The position numbers were made by a program, and so were the translations under genes. A stretch of DNA of 64,000 nucleotides from an uncultured Gemmatimonadota bacterium (GTDB lineage: Bacteria > Latescibacterota > UBA2968 > UBA8231): contig CAITNQ010000307.1 of NCBI GenBank assembly GCA_903893785.1, positions 48,323-112,322 on the forward strand, read 5' to 3'. Shown here one piece after another: positions 36,983 through 48,818 of the stretch (position 1 is its first letter; the number at the start of each line of letters is the position of its first letter). Under the pieces are notes generated by a model. It was not told the DNA's origin. It worked only from the letters and a program-made list of their open reading frames with translations, and ran no database searches.

Positions 36983-37627
36983 ATGCGGGGGTACGGGGTT
37001 CGTTTCTGCCGGGCCGGCCTTCTGGTGCTGGCCATGGCCGGCGCCGTGATGGCCGAAACGGCCGAGGAGTGCTACAACCAGGGGACGGCCTTGCTCAAAG
37101 CCGGCAAGACGGCCGAAGCCGTGGCGCAGTTCCAGCGTGCCATTCAACTCAAGCCCGACCTGGCGGCGGCGCACTTCAACCTCGGGCAGGCCTGGGAGAA
37201 ACAGGGCTCGCTGGACCAGGCTGCCAGTGCCTACCGCGAAGCCATCCGCTGCAAGAGCGATAGCAGGTACCTGCAGAGCCTGGGTCTGGTGTTGAAGAAG
37301 AAGAAACAGCTTCCCGAGGCTATCGCCGTCTTCGAGCAGGCCACCAAGGCCGACCCGAACGACCCCAAAGCGTTCTTTAACCTGGCCAACGCCTGCGCCG
37401 AGAACAGCGCCCCGGCCGTGGCCGTGACCCACTACGAGAGAGCGCTCAAACTTCGCTACCCGCGTCCGGCGGATGTGTACATGAACCTGGGGATTGCCTA
37501 CCAGAAACAGGGGCAGAACGCCGCTGCCGTGCAGGCGTATGAGAACTACCTGAAGGCCGCGCCCAAGGCCACCAATGCTGCCCAGATCCGCGAGGTGGTG
37601 GCCGGTCTGCGGTCGGGCAAGAAGTGA
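36983..37627 (+). CDS. Exported tetratricopeptide repeat protein
   Basis: A 214-residue protein with a signal peptide (1-24, ending VMAETA). About five TPR units follow, such as ECYNQGTALLKAGKTAEAVA and AAHFNLGQAWEKQGSLDQAA. It probably acts in the periplasm as a protein-binding scaffold. TGGAGG precedes the ATG by 7 bases. It is first in a run of eight co-directional genes that ends with tonB and overlaps the next gene by GTGA. A TTGACA and a TATACC element are seen upstream near 36830, but their spacing is too long to be sure of a promoter. Confidence 0.82.
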   Translation: MRGYGVRFCRAGLLVLAMAGAVMAETAEECYNQGTALLKAGKTAEAVAQFQRAIQLKPDLAAAHFNLGQAWEKQGSLDQAASAYREAIRCKSDSRYLQSLGLVLKKKKQLPEAIAVFEQATKADPNDPKAFFNLANACAENSAPAVAVTHYERALKLRYPRPADVYMNLGIAYQKQGQNAAAVQAYENYLKAAPKATNAAQIREVVAGLRSGKK

Positions 37628-37881
37628 CCGCGCCGCCGACCGGCCCCAGTCGCCGGTCGCCGGTGGCGGCGGCGGCTGATCTGTTGGGCTACGCTGCCGC
37701 GGCCATGCTGGTGGTGCTCGGTGTCTGTCTGGCGTTCGAGCTCGAAGGCATGCGGCTGGCCGTCCCGGAGCCGGGCAGTCGGGTGTTGGGGGGCGTGGTG
37801 GCGTTGTATGGGATCTTGCGTATCTGCCTGCGGTGGTACAAGCGCCGCCGACAGCAGACCGGGGCGTCGGACGACGCGTGA
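37624..37881 (+). CDS. Small two-helix membrane protein
   Basis: An 85-residue protein with two hydrophobic segments (about 17-39 and 53-66) and a basic tail (RWYKRRRQQ). The GTG start overlaps the preceding stop, and its own stop overlaps the next start, so it is embedded in the operon. No family is recognised. Position next to a TPR protein and ExbB/D suggests an accessory membrane subunit. Confidence 0.65.
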   Translation: MTAPPTGPSRRSPVAAAADLLGYAAAAMLVVLGVCLAFELEGMRLAVPEPGSRVLGGVVALYGILRICLRWYKRRRQQTGASDDA

Positions 37882-38768
37882 CGAGGCGTTCATGTCGGGC
37901 GGCGCGGGCGCTGTGGTGGGTTGGGGCTCTGGCCCTGTTGACCGGGGGCTGTAGTCGGTCGGTCACCGGCTATCAGGGTGTCGTGCTCGTTGCCTGCAGT
38001 GACAGCGCCAGACCCGTTCTCGAGCGCGCCGCCGCTGCGTTCGGTCTCCTGTACCCCGAGGCCCGGGTGCAGGTGGTTGGCGACGACAGCCGCGGCGCCT
38101 TCGTGCGCCTGTCCGAGCAGCGGGCCCAGGTAGCCGTCCTGGCGCGCCGGTTGCAGCCGGACGAGGAGGGCGCCACCGGCCCGGGGCCGCTGCTGACCTA
38201 CCGCTTGGCAGCCGATGCCCTGGCGATTGTGGTCCACCCGGCCAACGGCATTGACAGCCTGGATATGGGCCAGCTGACGGCGGTGCTGAAAGGGGCGGTG
38301 GGCTCGTGGGAACGGCTGGGGGGGGCATCGCTGCCAGTCATCCGCGTCCTGCGCGACCGCAACTCCGGCACCTATGAACAGCTGCGGCAGCAGGTGCTGG
38401 CCGGTGGCGATTTTGGCCCGGGCGTCGCGTGCCGCGACTCGCGCGAGGTGGTGGAGCGCGTCGCCTCCATCCCTGGGGCCATCGGGTGTGTGGGGTTGGC
38501 ATGGTTGGGCGACCCGCGGGTGGTGACGGTGCGCGTGGCATCAGCGGCGGGACAGCCCGCGGTGCGGCCGACGGCCGCCGCGGTGTTTCAGCAGCGGTAC
38601 CCCCTGCGGCGGCCCTGGGTGGTGTGCCATTGGGGCGGGCATGGCGCGGATGTGGCGGCCGGTTTCGTGGCGTTCCTGACCAGTCCGCGCGGGCAGACCG
38701 TAGTGGAGCGGGAGGGCCTGGTCCCGGACCAGGTTCCCCCACGTAGTATCGAACTGACGAGAAGGTAG
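37878..38768 (+). CDS. PstS-like substrate-binding lipoprotein
   Basis: A 296-residue periplasmic binding protein. A hydrophobic leader ends at LTGGC, a probable lipobox with Cys about 22. It has the PBP-like fold of PstS: VVLVACSDSARPVLERAA, an 'FVRLSEQRAQVAVLAR' region, and 'RNSGTYEQLRQQVL', the segment that holds the phosphate-binding Arg/Ser/Gly/Thr in PstS. The GTG at 37878 overlaps the upstream stop. No phosphate ABC transporter genes accompany it. In Bacteroidetes-type genomes similar PstS-like proteins sit with ExbB-ExbD-ExbD-TonB and TPR genes, where their role is unknown. Confidence 0.75.
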   Translation: MTRRSCRAARALWWVGALALLTGGCSRSVTGYQGVVLVACSDSARPVLERAAAAFGLLYPEARVQVVGDDSRGAFVRLSEQRAQVAVLARRLQPDEEGATGPGPLLTYRLAADALAIVVHPANGIDSLDMGQLTAVLKGAVGSWERLGGASLPVIRVLRDRNSGTYEQLRQQVLAGGDFGPGVACRDSREVVERVASIPGAIGCVGLAWLGDPRVVTVRVASAAGQPAVRPTAAAVFQQRYPLRRPWVVCHWGGHGADVAAGFVAFLTSPRGQTVVEREGLVPDQVPPRSIELTRR

Positions 38769-38775
38769 GTTGGGA

Positions 38776-40686
38776 ATGGCGGCATCGTCGGGCCGACAGA
38801 GGCGGCCGTGGCGGGTTTGGTGGTGGGTTGCGTTGGGTCTGTTCAGCTCGCTGCCGGCGACGTATGCCGTCCCGGCGACGACGACGGGCCCGTCACTGGC
38901 GGACCTGGCGGCAGCGGTGCGCCGGCAGCCCGGTTCGGCGGATTCGCACTACCAGCTGGGGCTGGCGCTGCGAAGCGCCGGGCAGTTGGAGCAGGCTGAG
39001 GCCGAGTTGGTGCAGGCGCGACGCCTCAAGCCCAGCGACGGCGCGGTGGTTTACGAGCTGGGCATGGCCCAGCTGGACCGGCGCGATTACTCGGCTGCCA
39101 CGGCGACCCTGACGGCCGGCCTGGGCAAGAAGCTCAAACCGGCTGGACTGCTCGAGTATGGGCTGGGCCGCGTCAAGACCGCGCAGGACTCGCTATCGGC
39201 GGCTTCGGTCTGGCTGACTCGAGCCACGCTGGCCGATCCTACCGACTGGCGGTTCCACCAGGCGTTGGGTGACGTGTACGCCGCCCAGCGGGTGACCGAG
39301 ATGGCCGTAGCCGAATATGACCAGGCCCTGACCGGGGCGCCGGCGCCAGCGGCGCTGCACTGCACCATCGGCCGCCTGTATTACCGCGACCGGCAGCTGA
39401 ACCAGGCCGTTGCCGCCTGGCGGGCGGCCGTCGCCGCCGACTCCACCTGCTTGCCAGCATACAACGACTTGATCAACCTGTATCTGATCGCCTCGCCGCC
39501 GCGGTACGAGGAGTTGGTGCCGCTGTTGCGTCGGGCGACGGTGCTGGCGCCCGACAGCAGCCGTTACGCCGTCGAGCTGGGGCGCGCCATGGCCCGGTCA
39601 CCCAACCTCAGGACGGCGGCCCTGGCGGATCTGGAACGGGCCGTTTCCCTGGCGCCCCAGGACGGCGAGTTGCAGTTCCTGCTGGCGGGGCTGCGGCGCG
39701 AGCGGGGTGAGTTCGGCCTGGCCCTGGCGGCCTACGAGCAGGCCAATCGGATTCAGCCCGGCTCGGCCGATGTGCTGCGCGGGCTCGCCGAGGCGCAGAA
39801 GGCCATCGGCGATACCGCCGCCGCCATTGCTACCCTGCAGGGGCTCGTGTCGCAGGACACCAGCGCCGCAGCCGGCGTCGGCGGGGCCCTGGGTGTACTG
39901 CTCTACGAGCAGGGACGCTATGCCGAAGCCATTCCGCATCTGCGCGAGAAACTGCGCACCACGCCCAAACCCATCCTGTACCGCCTCCTGGCCCTGTCGT
40001 ACATCCGCACGGGTGACTTTGCCTCGGTGCTGACGCAGGTCAAGTCCGGCTTGGACAGCACCGTGGCCAGCCGACCGGACCGCGACTACGCCATCGAATA
40101 CAGCAACATCGGCGCCGAGCTCTTCCGGGCCAAGCAGTACGATGCAGCGCTGGCCATGTTCCAGGCGCGCCTGGCGGGCGACCCCGCCAACTGGAGCGCC
40201 ATGCTCAACATCGGGCTGATTCAGACTGAGCGTAAAGACTATAATGCCGCCATCACGGCGCTCAAACAGGCAGCCCAGCTGCAGCCCGAAAACGCGCAGA
40301 TCCAGTTCGTTCAAGGTGTGTGTTACCATCACCTGGAGAACCGCAGCGCCGCGCGAGCCGCTTTTGTCCGGGCTGCGGATTTGGACCCCAAGCACGCCGA
40401 CGCCCACAAAATGGCGGGCCTGTATCTGCTTCTGGGTGCCCAGGAACTGCAGCGACAGGAGAAGCACCCCGAGTCGCAGGCCATGGCCAAGCGCGCCACA
40501 GCCCAGCTGCTCCAGGCCGTTGAGCTGGCGCCGACCGGCGTGGACGGCCGAGTCCTGCTGGCCCAGTCCTATGTCCTGGCCAACCAGGCCGACAAAGGCA
40601 TCGCGGCATTCGCCCGGGTGCTTGAGCTGGATCCGGGCAACAAAGAGGCCACTGAAGGCATGAAACGCCTCAAAGCAGGCAACTGA
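38776..40686 (+). CDS. Large exported TPR protein
   Basis: A 636-residue protein with a signal peptide (about 1-34, hydrophobic WVALGLFSSLPATYA). At least a dozen TPR units follow, such as DSHYQLGLALRSAGQLEQAE and AMLNIGLIQTERKDYNAAI. It is probably periplasmic or outer-membrane associated. The ATG at 38776 is preferred to a TTG six bases earlier. It sits between the PstS-like lipoprotein and exbB. It may scaffold an ExbB/D-TonB complex; no enzymatic motif is visible. Confidence 0.85.
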   Translation: MAASSGRQRRPWRVWWWVALGLFSSLPATYAVPATTTGPSLADLAAAVRRQPGSADSHYQLGLALRSAGQLEQAEAELVQARRLKPSDGAVVYELGMAQLDRRDYSAATATLTAGLGKKLKPAGLLEYGLGRVKTAQDSLSAASVWLTRATLADPTDWRFHQALGDVYAAQRVTEMAVAEYDQALTGAPAPAALHCTIGRLYYRDRQLNQAVAAWRAAVAADSTCLPAYNDLINLYLIASPPRYEELVPLLRRATVLAPDSSRYAVELGRAMARSPNLRTAALADLERAVSLAPQDGELQFLLAGLRRERGEFGLALAAYEQANRIQPGSADVLRGLAEAQKAIGDTAAAIATLQGLVSQDTSAAAGVGGALGVLLYEQGRYAEAIPHLREKLRTTPKPILYRLLALSYIRTGDFASVLTQVKSGLDSTVASRPDRDYAIEYSNIGAELFRAKQYDAALAMFQARLAGDPANWSAMLNIGLIQTERKDYNAAITALKQAAQLQPENAQIQFVQGVCYHHLENRSAARAAFVRAADLDPKHADAHKMAGLYLLLGAQELQRQEKHPESQAMAKRATAQLLQAVELAPTGVDGRVLLAQSYVLANQADKGIAAFARVLELDPGNKEATEGMKRLKAGN

Positions 40687-40798
40687 AACCCGGTCGCCCG
40701 CGGGCGATCCGCCGATTCAACGCGAAGATCTGCCCCCGCCCCGGCCGGTGACCCGGGCGGCGGATGTCGTGGCAGACAGCCAACGCAAGGAGACAGGT

Positions 40799-41518
40799 AT
40801 GCGGCAGTCGGTGTTCCTCACCATCATCATCGTCGCGGCCCTGGCCGTGTCCCTCGCCATGTACCAGTTCCTGCTGCCCGACGACATCCGCAAAGGCGGT
40901 CCGCTGGTTGTCGGCCTGATGATGATCAGCATCATGCTGGTCACCTTCATCATCGAGCGCACCATAACCCTGCGCAAAGCCCAGGGGCAGGGCGGTTCCG
41001 TGCGCTTCTCGGTCGACCTGGTTGAGCTCGTGCGCAACGGCCGCATTCCCGACGCCATCGCCCTGTGCCAGAAGCAGCAGGGGACGCTGGCGGGCATCGT
41101 CCGCACGGGTCTGGAGCGCTACCGCCAGGTGCAGGGGGATGCTACCATGTCGGAAGAGCGACGGCACACGGAGATCCAGCGGGCCTTCGAGACCGCCACG
41201 TCGCTGGAAATGCCGCTGCTCGAGCGCAACCTCATTGCCATGTCTACCATCGCTTCGATCGCCACCATGATCGGTCTGCTGGGTACTGTGCTGGGCATGA
41301 TCCGCAGCTTCGCGGCCATGGCCCACGCCGGCGCTCCTGACGCCATTCAGCTGGCCACGGGCATCTCCGAGGCGTTGATCAACACCGCCGGTGGCCTGAT
41401 GGCCGCCATCGTTGGCGTGGTGGCGTATAACTTCTTCGTCAACAAGGTAGAGGCCTTCAACTACGACATCGAAGAGACCACGCACGCGGTCGTCCAGATC
41501 CTGACCGGTCGCGAGTAA
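40799..41518 (+). CDS. exbB: ExbB/TolQ/MotA-type proton channel subunit
   Basis: A 239-residue inner-membrane protein with four predicted helices. Two lie at the N-terminus (VFLTIIIVAALAVSLAMYQF and a helix ending VTFIIERTITL). The conserved channel pair is MIGLLGTVLGMIRSF and GGLMAAIVGVVAYN. The ATG at 40799 has AAGGAG upstream; a longer frame adds only leader sequence. The extra N-terminal helix is typical of Bacteroidetes/FCB ExbB proteins. It should drive TonB with proton-motive force. Confidence 0.92.
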   Translation: MRQSVFLTIIIVAALAVSLAMYQFLLPDDIRKGGPLVVGLMMISIMLVTFIIERTITLRKAQGQGGSVRFSVDLVELVRNGRIPDAIALCQKQQGTLAGIVRTGLERYRQVQGDATMSEERRHTEIQRAFETATSLEMPLLERNLIAMSTIASIATMIGLLGTVLGMIRSFAAMAHAGAPDAIQLATGISEALINTAGGLMAAIVGVVAYNFFVNKVEAFNYDIEETTHAVVQILTGRE

Positions 41519-41539
41519 GCGGACCAGGGGCAGACGCAT

Positions 41540-41986
41540 ATGGCGCTCAAACCGCGAGCCCGAGTCGGCGTCAAGATGGACATGACGCCAATGGTCGATG
41601 TCGCCTTCCTGTTACTGATCTTCTTCATGAGCACGACGCAGTTCAAGCCGCCGGAAGAAGCCAAGCTCGAGCTGCCGGAGTCGACTTCGGAGATGAAGCT
41701 GCCGGAGTCCGATGTGATGGTGCTGGCCATCGACCGCGACGGCAAGCTCTTTTGCCGCGTCGGCGCTACGGGGACGGAACAGGCCACGTCGATGGCGGAC
41801 TTGGAACAGGCGGTAGTGGCGGCGCGGATCCGCAATCCCCGGCTGCGTCTGGCGATCAAGGCCGACCGGGATGCGGACTTTGGCGCCGTCAGCGACATCA
41901 TGGAGGTCCTGCAGCGCACGGGTAACACCCGGTTCAACATGGTTACGCTGCTGGAGAACGCTGAACCGATCGTCGGTAAGCCCTAA
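41540..41986 (+). CDS. exbD: ExbD/TolR-type protein 1
   Basis: A 148-residue protein with a short cytoplasmic basic start, one helix (MVDVAFLLLIFFMSTTQF) carrying the conserved proton-path Asp in DMTPMVDVAFL, and a periplasmic C-terminal domain. It lies 21 bases after exbB. Paired with a second ExbD downstream, as in many FCB genomes. Confidence 0.92.
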   Translation: MALKPRARVGVKMDMTPMVDVAFLLLIFFMSTTQFKPPEEAKLELPESTSEMKLPESDVMVLAIDRDGKLFCRVGATGTEQATSMADLEQAVVAARIRNPRLRLAIKADRDADFGAVSDIMEVLQRTGNTRFNMVTLLENAEPIVGKP

Positions 41987-42117
41987 CCGCGCGGATGTGT
42001 GCCGCGGCCCATCGGCCGGTTCGCCGGCAGAGCGCCACTCAGGCTCGCGTGGTGGCGACCTGTGGCGTAACCACGGCCCGCATGCCCGACAGATGCGGTA
42101 TCAAGGAGTGAGGAATC

Positions 42118-42606
42118 ATGGCTGCTGTTGACACCCCCGGGCACCGAGACCGCCGGCATGCGCATCGTCGGCAGCGCAAGCGGCCGGGCATCCGCATCGA
42201 CATGACGCCCATGGTCGATGTGGCTTTCCTGCTGCTCATCTTCTTCATGGTCACCACGGTCTTCCGCGCTCCGCAGACGATGGAAGTGAACCTGCCTCCG
42301 GCCGAACAGAAGGTGGAGGTCGCTGAGTCGAACCTGCTGGTGATCTACGTGGCCGACGACAACCAACTCTATTGGGGCGTGGGTTTCGGCACCCCTGAAC
42401 GCGTGGCCATGAAGGCCTTGCCGGCCCTGCTGGTGAGCAAGAACAAAGAGAATCCCAAACTGATCACCCTGGTCAAACTGGACCGCAAGGCCCGCTATCA
42501 CATGATGGTGGACGTGCTGGACGAGTTGAACCTGGCCAGCGTCACCCGGTTCAGCATTGCGCCACTCAGCGACGATGACCGGCAGGCGCTGGCCAAGGTC
42601 TCGTGA
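42118..42606 (+). CDS. exbD: ExbD/TolR-type protein 2
   Basis: A 162-residue paralogue of the preceding gene with an extended basic N-terminus (RDRRHAHRRQRKRPGIRID). It has the same DMTPMVDVAFLLLIFFMV helix and a periplasmic domain. AAGGAGTGAGG lies just upstream of the ATG. The 131-base gap before it suggests separate translation control within the operon. The two ExbDs may form a heteromeric stator. Confidence 0.92.
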   Translation: MAAVDTPGHRDRRHAHRRQRKRPGIRIDMTPMVDVAFLLLIFFMVTTVFRAPQTMEVNLPPAEQKVEVAESNLLVIYVADDNQLYWGVGFGTPERVAMKALPALLVSKNKENPKLITLVKLDRKARYHMMVDVLDELNLASVTRFSIAPLSDDDRQALAKVS

Positions 42607-42699
42607 GCTGACTGGCTGCGGCCAGCCGCCGGCTGGGGGTTGGCCGCGTTCGTCCGCACCGCCTGAGTTGCACTCCCGGCGCCCCGCGTCGACAACCCG

Positions 42700-43479
42700 A
42701 TGGTACCCACGATGCTCAGGGATCTGATCTACGACCAGAGCGACCTCAACCTGACCGCCATTGGTGCCCAGTTCAGGCAGATGTACCGGAGGCACCTGCG
42801 TCGTGCCTTCACGGTTTCCGCCGCCGGTCACCTGCTGGTGGGTCTGGCTGGTTTCGGGATCCTCGTGTACATGAACTCCGACAGCACAGCGCCGCAGACC
42901 GTTCGGGTCGTGCGCTATGCCGACCTGGGACCGCCACCGTCGATCACCGACCAGGCGGCCGCACCACAGGTGCAGGTGGCGTCGGCGGCGGTCCGGCCGA
43001 CGGTGGGTATCCCGGAGCCCGTACCCGATGCCGAGGTGTCGGAGGACGCCACCATCAGCACCCAGGCCGAGCTCAGCCAAATGACCTCGCTGGTGCAGAC
43101 CGAGGGGACAGGCGACACCATCGCTGTGCAGGCGGACCCCGCGGTACAGGTGGTCAAGGACGAATTGGTGGTGGACGAGGAGAAGCTGCCGGCCCTGGGC
43201 GAGTTTGTCATGGTGCAGGAAATCCCCGTGCCCATCGAGGCGCCGAAACCCGAGTACCCTGAGTTGGCTCGCCGCGCCAACATCGAGGGGACCGTGTACA
43301 TCCGCCTGTTGATCGACAAGACCGGCAAGGTCCGCGATGTGGTGGTGGACAAAGGGCCTGAGGTGTTCCACCAGGTAGCCAAGGACGCCGCCTGGAAGAG
43401 CGTGTGGAAGCCTGCCATCCAGAATCAGCGGCCGGTAGCGGTCTGGGTTGCCTACCCCATTCGCTTCAAGCTGAACTGA
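42700..43479 (+). CDS. tonB: TonB-family energy transducer
   Basis: A 259-residue protein with an unusually long cytoplasmic N-terminus (about 40 residues), one helix (AGHLLVGLAGFGILVYM), a flexible proline/valine-rich periplasmic linker and a TonB C-terminal domain (PKPEYPELARRANIEGTVYI...VWVAYPIRFKLN). It transmits proton-motive force to outer-membrane receptors such as the one at 17.9 kb. No clear ribosome site precedes either ATG (42700 or 42712). The linker is acidic rather than the (Pro-Lys)n type of E. coli TonB. Confidence 0.9.
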   Translation: MVPTMLRDLIYDQSDLNLTAIGAQFRQMYRRHLRRAFTVSAAGHLLVGLAGFGILVYMNSDSTAPQTVRVVRYADLGPPPSITDQAAAPQVQVASAAVRPTVGIPEPVPDAEVSEDATISTQAELSQMTSLVQTEGTGDTIAVQADPAVQVVKDELVVDEEKLPALGEFVMVQEIPVPIEAPKPEYPELARRANIEGTVYIRLLIDKTGKVRDVVVDKGPEVFHQVAKDAAWKSVWKPAIQNQRPVAVWVAYPIRFKLN

Positions 43480-43530
43480 TCGGCTTCGGCCCGGCGCCGC
43501 TCGCACGACACATGCTCCGGTACGCCGGCG

Positions 43531-43569
43531 CCCCGGTCCGACCGCTCACCTGCGAGCGGCGGGCCGGGG
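43531..43569. terminator. Hairpin between convergent tonB and aceE
   Basis: CCCCGGTCCGACCGCTC (43531-43547) pairs with GAGCGGCGGGCCGGGG (43554-43569) around ACCTGC, with one bulged A and one G-T pair. It can serve both convergent transcripts. No U-tract follows. Confidence 0.55.
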
Positions 43570-43592
43570 CGCGGTGTTTCGGCTTGTCAGGT

Positions 43593-46286
<2,694 letters not shown>

Positions 46287-46477
46287 GAGTTCCTTCGGTG
46301 GTTACGTCGGTGGGCATCGGCGGGGCCCGATCCGGCGCGGTACGGACGTCGAGCGAGCCGTCGACGCTCGCGATCACCCCGAGGGGTTCCCGGGGTGGCC
46401 CGCATGGAAGTAATTCTAGCCCCCCCCGCATGCGCCGGCAACGCCACCGCGTGGGGCTCGGCGCAAGGATGGCATTT

Positions 46478-48745
46478 ATGTCCCGTTCGCGACTGACCTG
46501 CCGGCTGGAAATCACGGAGGAACTGCCGGCTCATCTGGGCTACATACCCATGGCGCCAGAGGTGGACTTCGTCGGTCTGATCGCCGCCGCCGGAGTGCCC
46601 GGCCAACTGGATCCGGCATCCATCGAGGTGGTGGACCTGAGCGACGGTGCCCGGGTACCCTGCGCGCTGACCGAGGACATCGTTCGCCACGGTCACGGGC
46701 GCCTTGAGTGGACCATCCGGCACCCGGGCCACCGCCAGTACCAGATTGGTTTTGCGGCTGACACTGCCCCCCCGACTCCGGGCCCACCCCGGAGCGTACC
46801 GCCGGTCGGCGTCGGCGACCTGCTTCGCTACGGTGGCCAGGCACCGAGGCCGCTCACCCTGTATTCCATGCGCCTGGTCGATCTGCGGGGCTGCGGCCGG
46901 GCAGACCTGGCGGGTACCTGGAACTACTACCATCGGCCTGGTACCCCGTTAAGCGGCGTGGTCTGCCACTGCCGGGTCGATGGCGATGGCCGCGATTTCG
47001 GCGATCTGACGCACCTGCAGTTCCGCGACCGCGACGACGGTCCGCTGCAGGACTTCCCGGGCACCTACGTCGATGTCGATTTCGGTGATGTCGACGGCGA
47101 CGGCCGGATCGATCTGGTCTTTGCCGAGCGAGGCTCCCGGCAGGTCACCTTCTTCCTCAACACGGGGGAACGCAACCTGATCGGCCTGCCGGTTTTCCGT
47201 CGCGGCCCGGTCCTGGCCATTCCGGGCTTCGATTTGGGTAGCCTGAGCCTGGTGGATCTGGATGGCGACGGGGTGCTTGACCTGGTGATCGAGGGCAACT
47301 GGCTGCGCAATCGGAACCCCGCCGGTTGGCCCTTCGACGCCGCCGAACCCGTCGATCTGGGTTCCGGCCCCCGCTTGGCCTTCATCGACCTGACCGGCGA
47401 TGGCCAGTTGGACCTGGTGGGTTTGGCCGAGCCTGACGCCGTGACCCACCATCCGACTGAGTCCGTAGGCTACGTGGGGTACGTGCCCTTCTGGCGGCCC
47501 CGCCTGGTACCTGGTGCCGTGACCTTTGGTGAGCCACGCCCGCTTCCTGGTCTGCCGCCCATGTGCAACCGGCTGGCGGCCACCGACGATGGGCTCGGAC
47601 TGCTGGTCCAGGACGAGGCGTTGCAGCGCTGGCGCTACTTCGCCGCGGAGCGCCTCGGCGGTGAGCCACGGATGGCGCCGCGCTGGCGCGCCGAGGGAGT
47701 GGGTGCCGTCATGGCGCTGGGCGACCAGGCCTGGCCGTGCCTGTGCGACTGGAACGGTGACGGCGGACCGGATTTGCTGGTGGGCGGCGGCTACGGGTGG
47801 CCGCGGATCCTGGAGCAGACCGGCGCGGCCGACCGGCCGGTCTGGGCGGAGGCCCAACTGATCCTGGCGCGCCGCCGCCCAGACGCACCGGACCAGGAGG
47901 CGATCCGCTTGCTGCGCGAGCAGCTCCTGGGCGGGCGGCATTGGCACAACATGGGTTATCCGTACCCGACCCTGGTCGACTGGGACGGTGACGGTCGGCC
48001 CGACCTGATGCTGCCCAACGAGACCAATCGCATCGTCTGGTGCCGCAACGAGGGGACTCGGGAGGTGCCCTGCTGGGGTCCGCTGCGGTTCCTGGCCGTC
48101 GACGACTACCCGGACTCGTCCGAGGTCCGCGCGGCCTCGGCTCGCCTGGGCGCCGACCCCAGCTTGCCCAACCACCCTTACCCCGCCGATCCCAGCTCAC
48201 CTTTTGCGTGGCGCACCGGGGCTGCCTTCGCCGACTGGAATGGCGATGGCCTGATGGACTTCATCACCCATTCGTGGCGCCGCCAAGCCACCCTCTTCGT
48301 CCAGTACCGCGATGCACACGGCGAGCTCCGGGTGCGCGACAGCGGCCCAGTGCGTCTGATCGACGGACGCTGCATCGACGACTCGATCGTGGGCCGTCCG
48401 ATGCACTGGACCGAGTCGTTTCGCGCGGTGGATTGGGACGGCGACGGTCTGACGGACCTGGTCTACAGCCTGGCTGGCACCGGTGCCGCGTACCTGCTGC
48501 GCAATGTGGGGTCGGTCCGGCAGCCCGTGTTCGATCTGCCCCGCCGATTCTGCTGTTACGGCGAGCCGCTGGCGTTCACCATCCATGGCCCGAGCATATG
48601 GGCTGGCGATGTGAACGGCGACGGCAAACCGGACCTGCTCGGTTGCGTGGAGTGGAGCGTTTACCCGTTTTTCGCCCACGCGGCGTTGGAGATGCCGGCC
48701 CATCCGCGCTACCGCCTGACGCTGCAGACGGCAATGGACGAGTGA
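46478..48745 (+). CDS. FG-GAP/VCBS-repeat beta-propeller protein without signal peptide
   Basis: A 755-residue protein. The N-terminal beta-sandwich-like region (1-100, 'LDPASIEVVDLSDGARVPCA') is followed by at least eight FG-GAP/VCBS repeats with calcium-loop motifs such as DVDGDGRIDLV, DLDGDGVLDLV, DWNGDGGPDLL, DWDGDGRPDLM, DWNGDGLMDF and DVNGDGKPDLL. These usually form an extracellular propeller. The ATG at 46478 has AAGGA 8 bases upstream. Neither it nor the ATG at 46469 gives a signal peptide, which is odd for this fold. The sequence may have polysaccharide-binding or lyase-like relatives; no catalytic residues are evident. Confidence 0.8.
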   Translation: MSRSRLTCRLEITEELPAHLGYIPMAPEVDFVGLIAAAGVPGQLDPASIEVVDLSDGARVPCALTEDIVRHGHGRLEWTIRHPGHRQYQIGFAADTAPPTPGPPRSVPPVGVGDLLRYGGQAPRPLTLYSMRLVDLRGCGRADLAGTWNYYHRPGTPLSGVVCHCRVDGDGRDFGDLTHLQFRDRDDGPLQDFPGTYVDVDFGDVDGDGRIDLVFAERGSRQVTFFLNTGERNLIGLPVFRRGPVLAIPGFDLGSLSLVDLDGDGVLDLVIEGNWLRNRNPAGWPFDAAEPVDLGSGPRLAFIDLTGDGQLDLVGLAEPDAVTHHPTESVGYVGYVPFWRPRLVPGAVTFGEPRPLPGLPPMCNRLAATDDGLGLLVQDEALQRWRYFAAERLGGEPRMAPRWRAEGVGAVMALGDQAWPCLCDWNGDGGPDLLVGGGYGWPRILEQTGAADRPVWAEAQLILARRRPDAPDQEAIRLLREQLLGGRHWHNMGYPYPTLVDWDGDGRPDLMLPNETNRIVWCRNEGTREVPCWGPLRFLAVDDYPDSSEVRAASARLGADPSLPNHPYPADPSSPFAWRTGAAFADWNGDGLMDFITHSWRRQATLFVQYRDAHGELRVRDSGPVRLIDGRCIDDSIVGRPMHWTESFRAVDWDGDGLTDLVYSLAGTGAAYLLRNVGSVRQPVFDLPRRFCCYGEPLAFTIHGPSIWAGDVNGDGKPDLLGCVEWSVYPFFAHAALEMPAHPRYRLTLQTAMDE

Positions 48746-48818
48746 CCAGCCGGGTCGATCGCTGTGCTGACCTCGGTTCTTCCTGGGGCCGGCCTACTCG
48801 CGCCGTCCAGGCGGGTGG

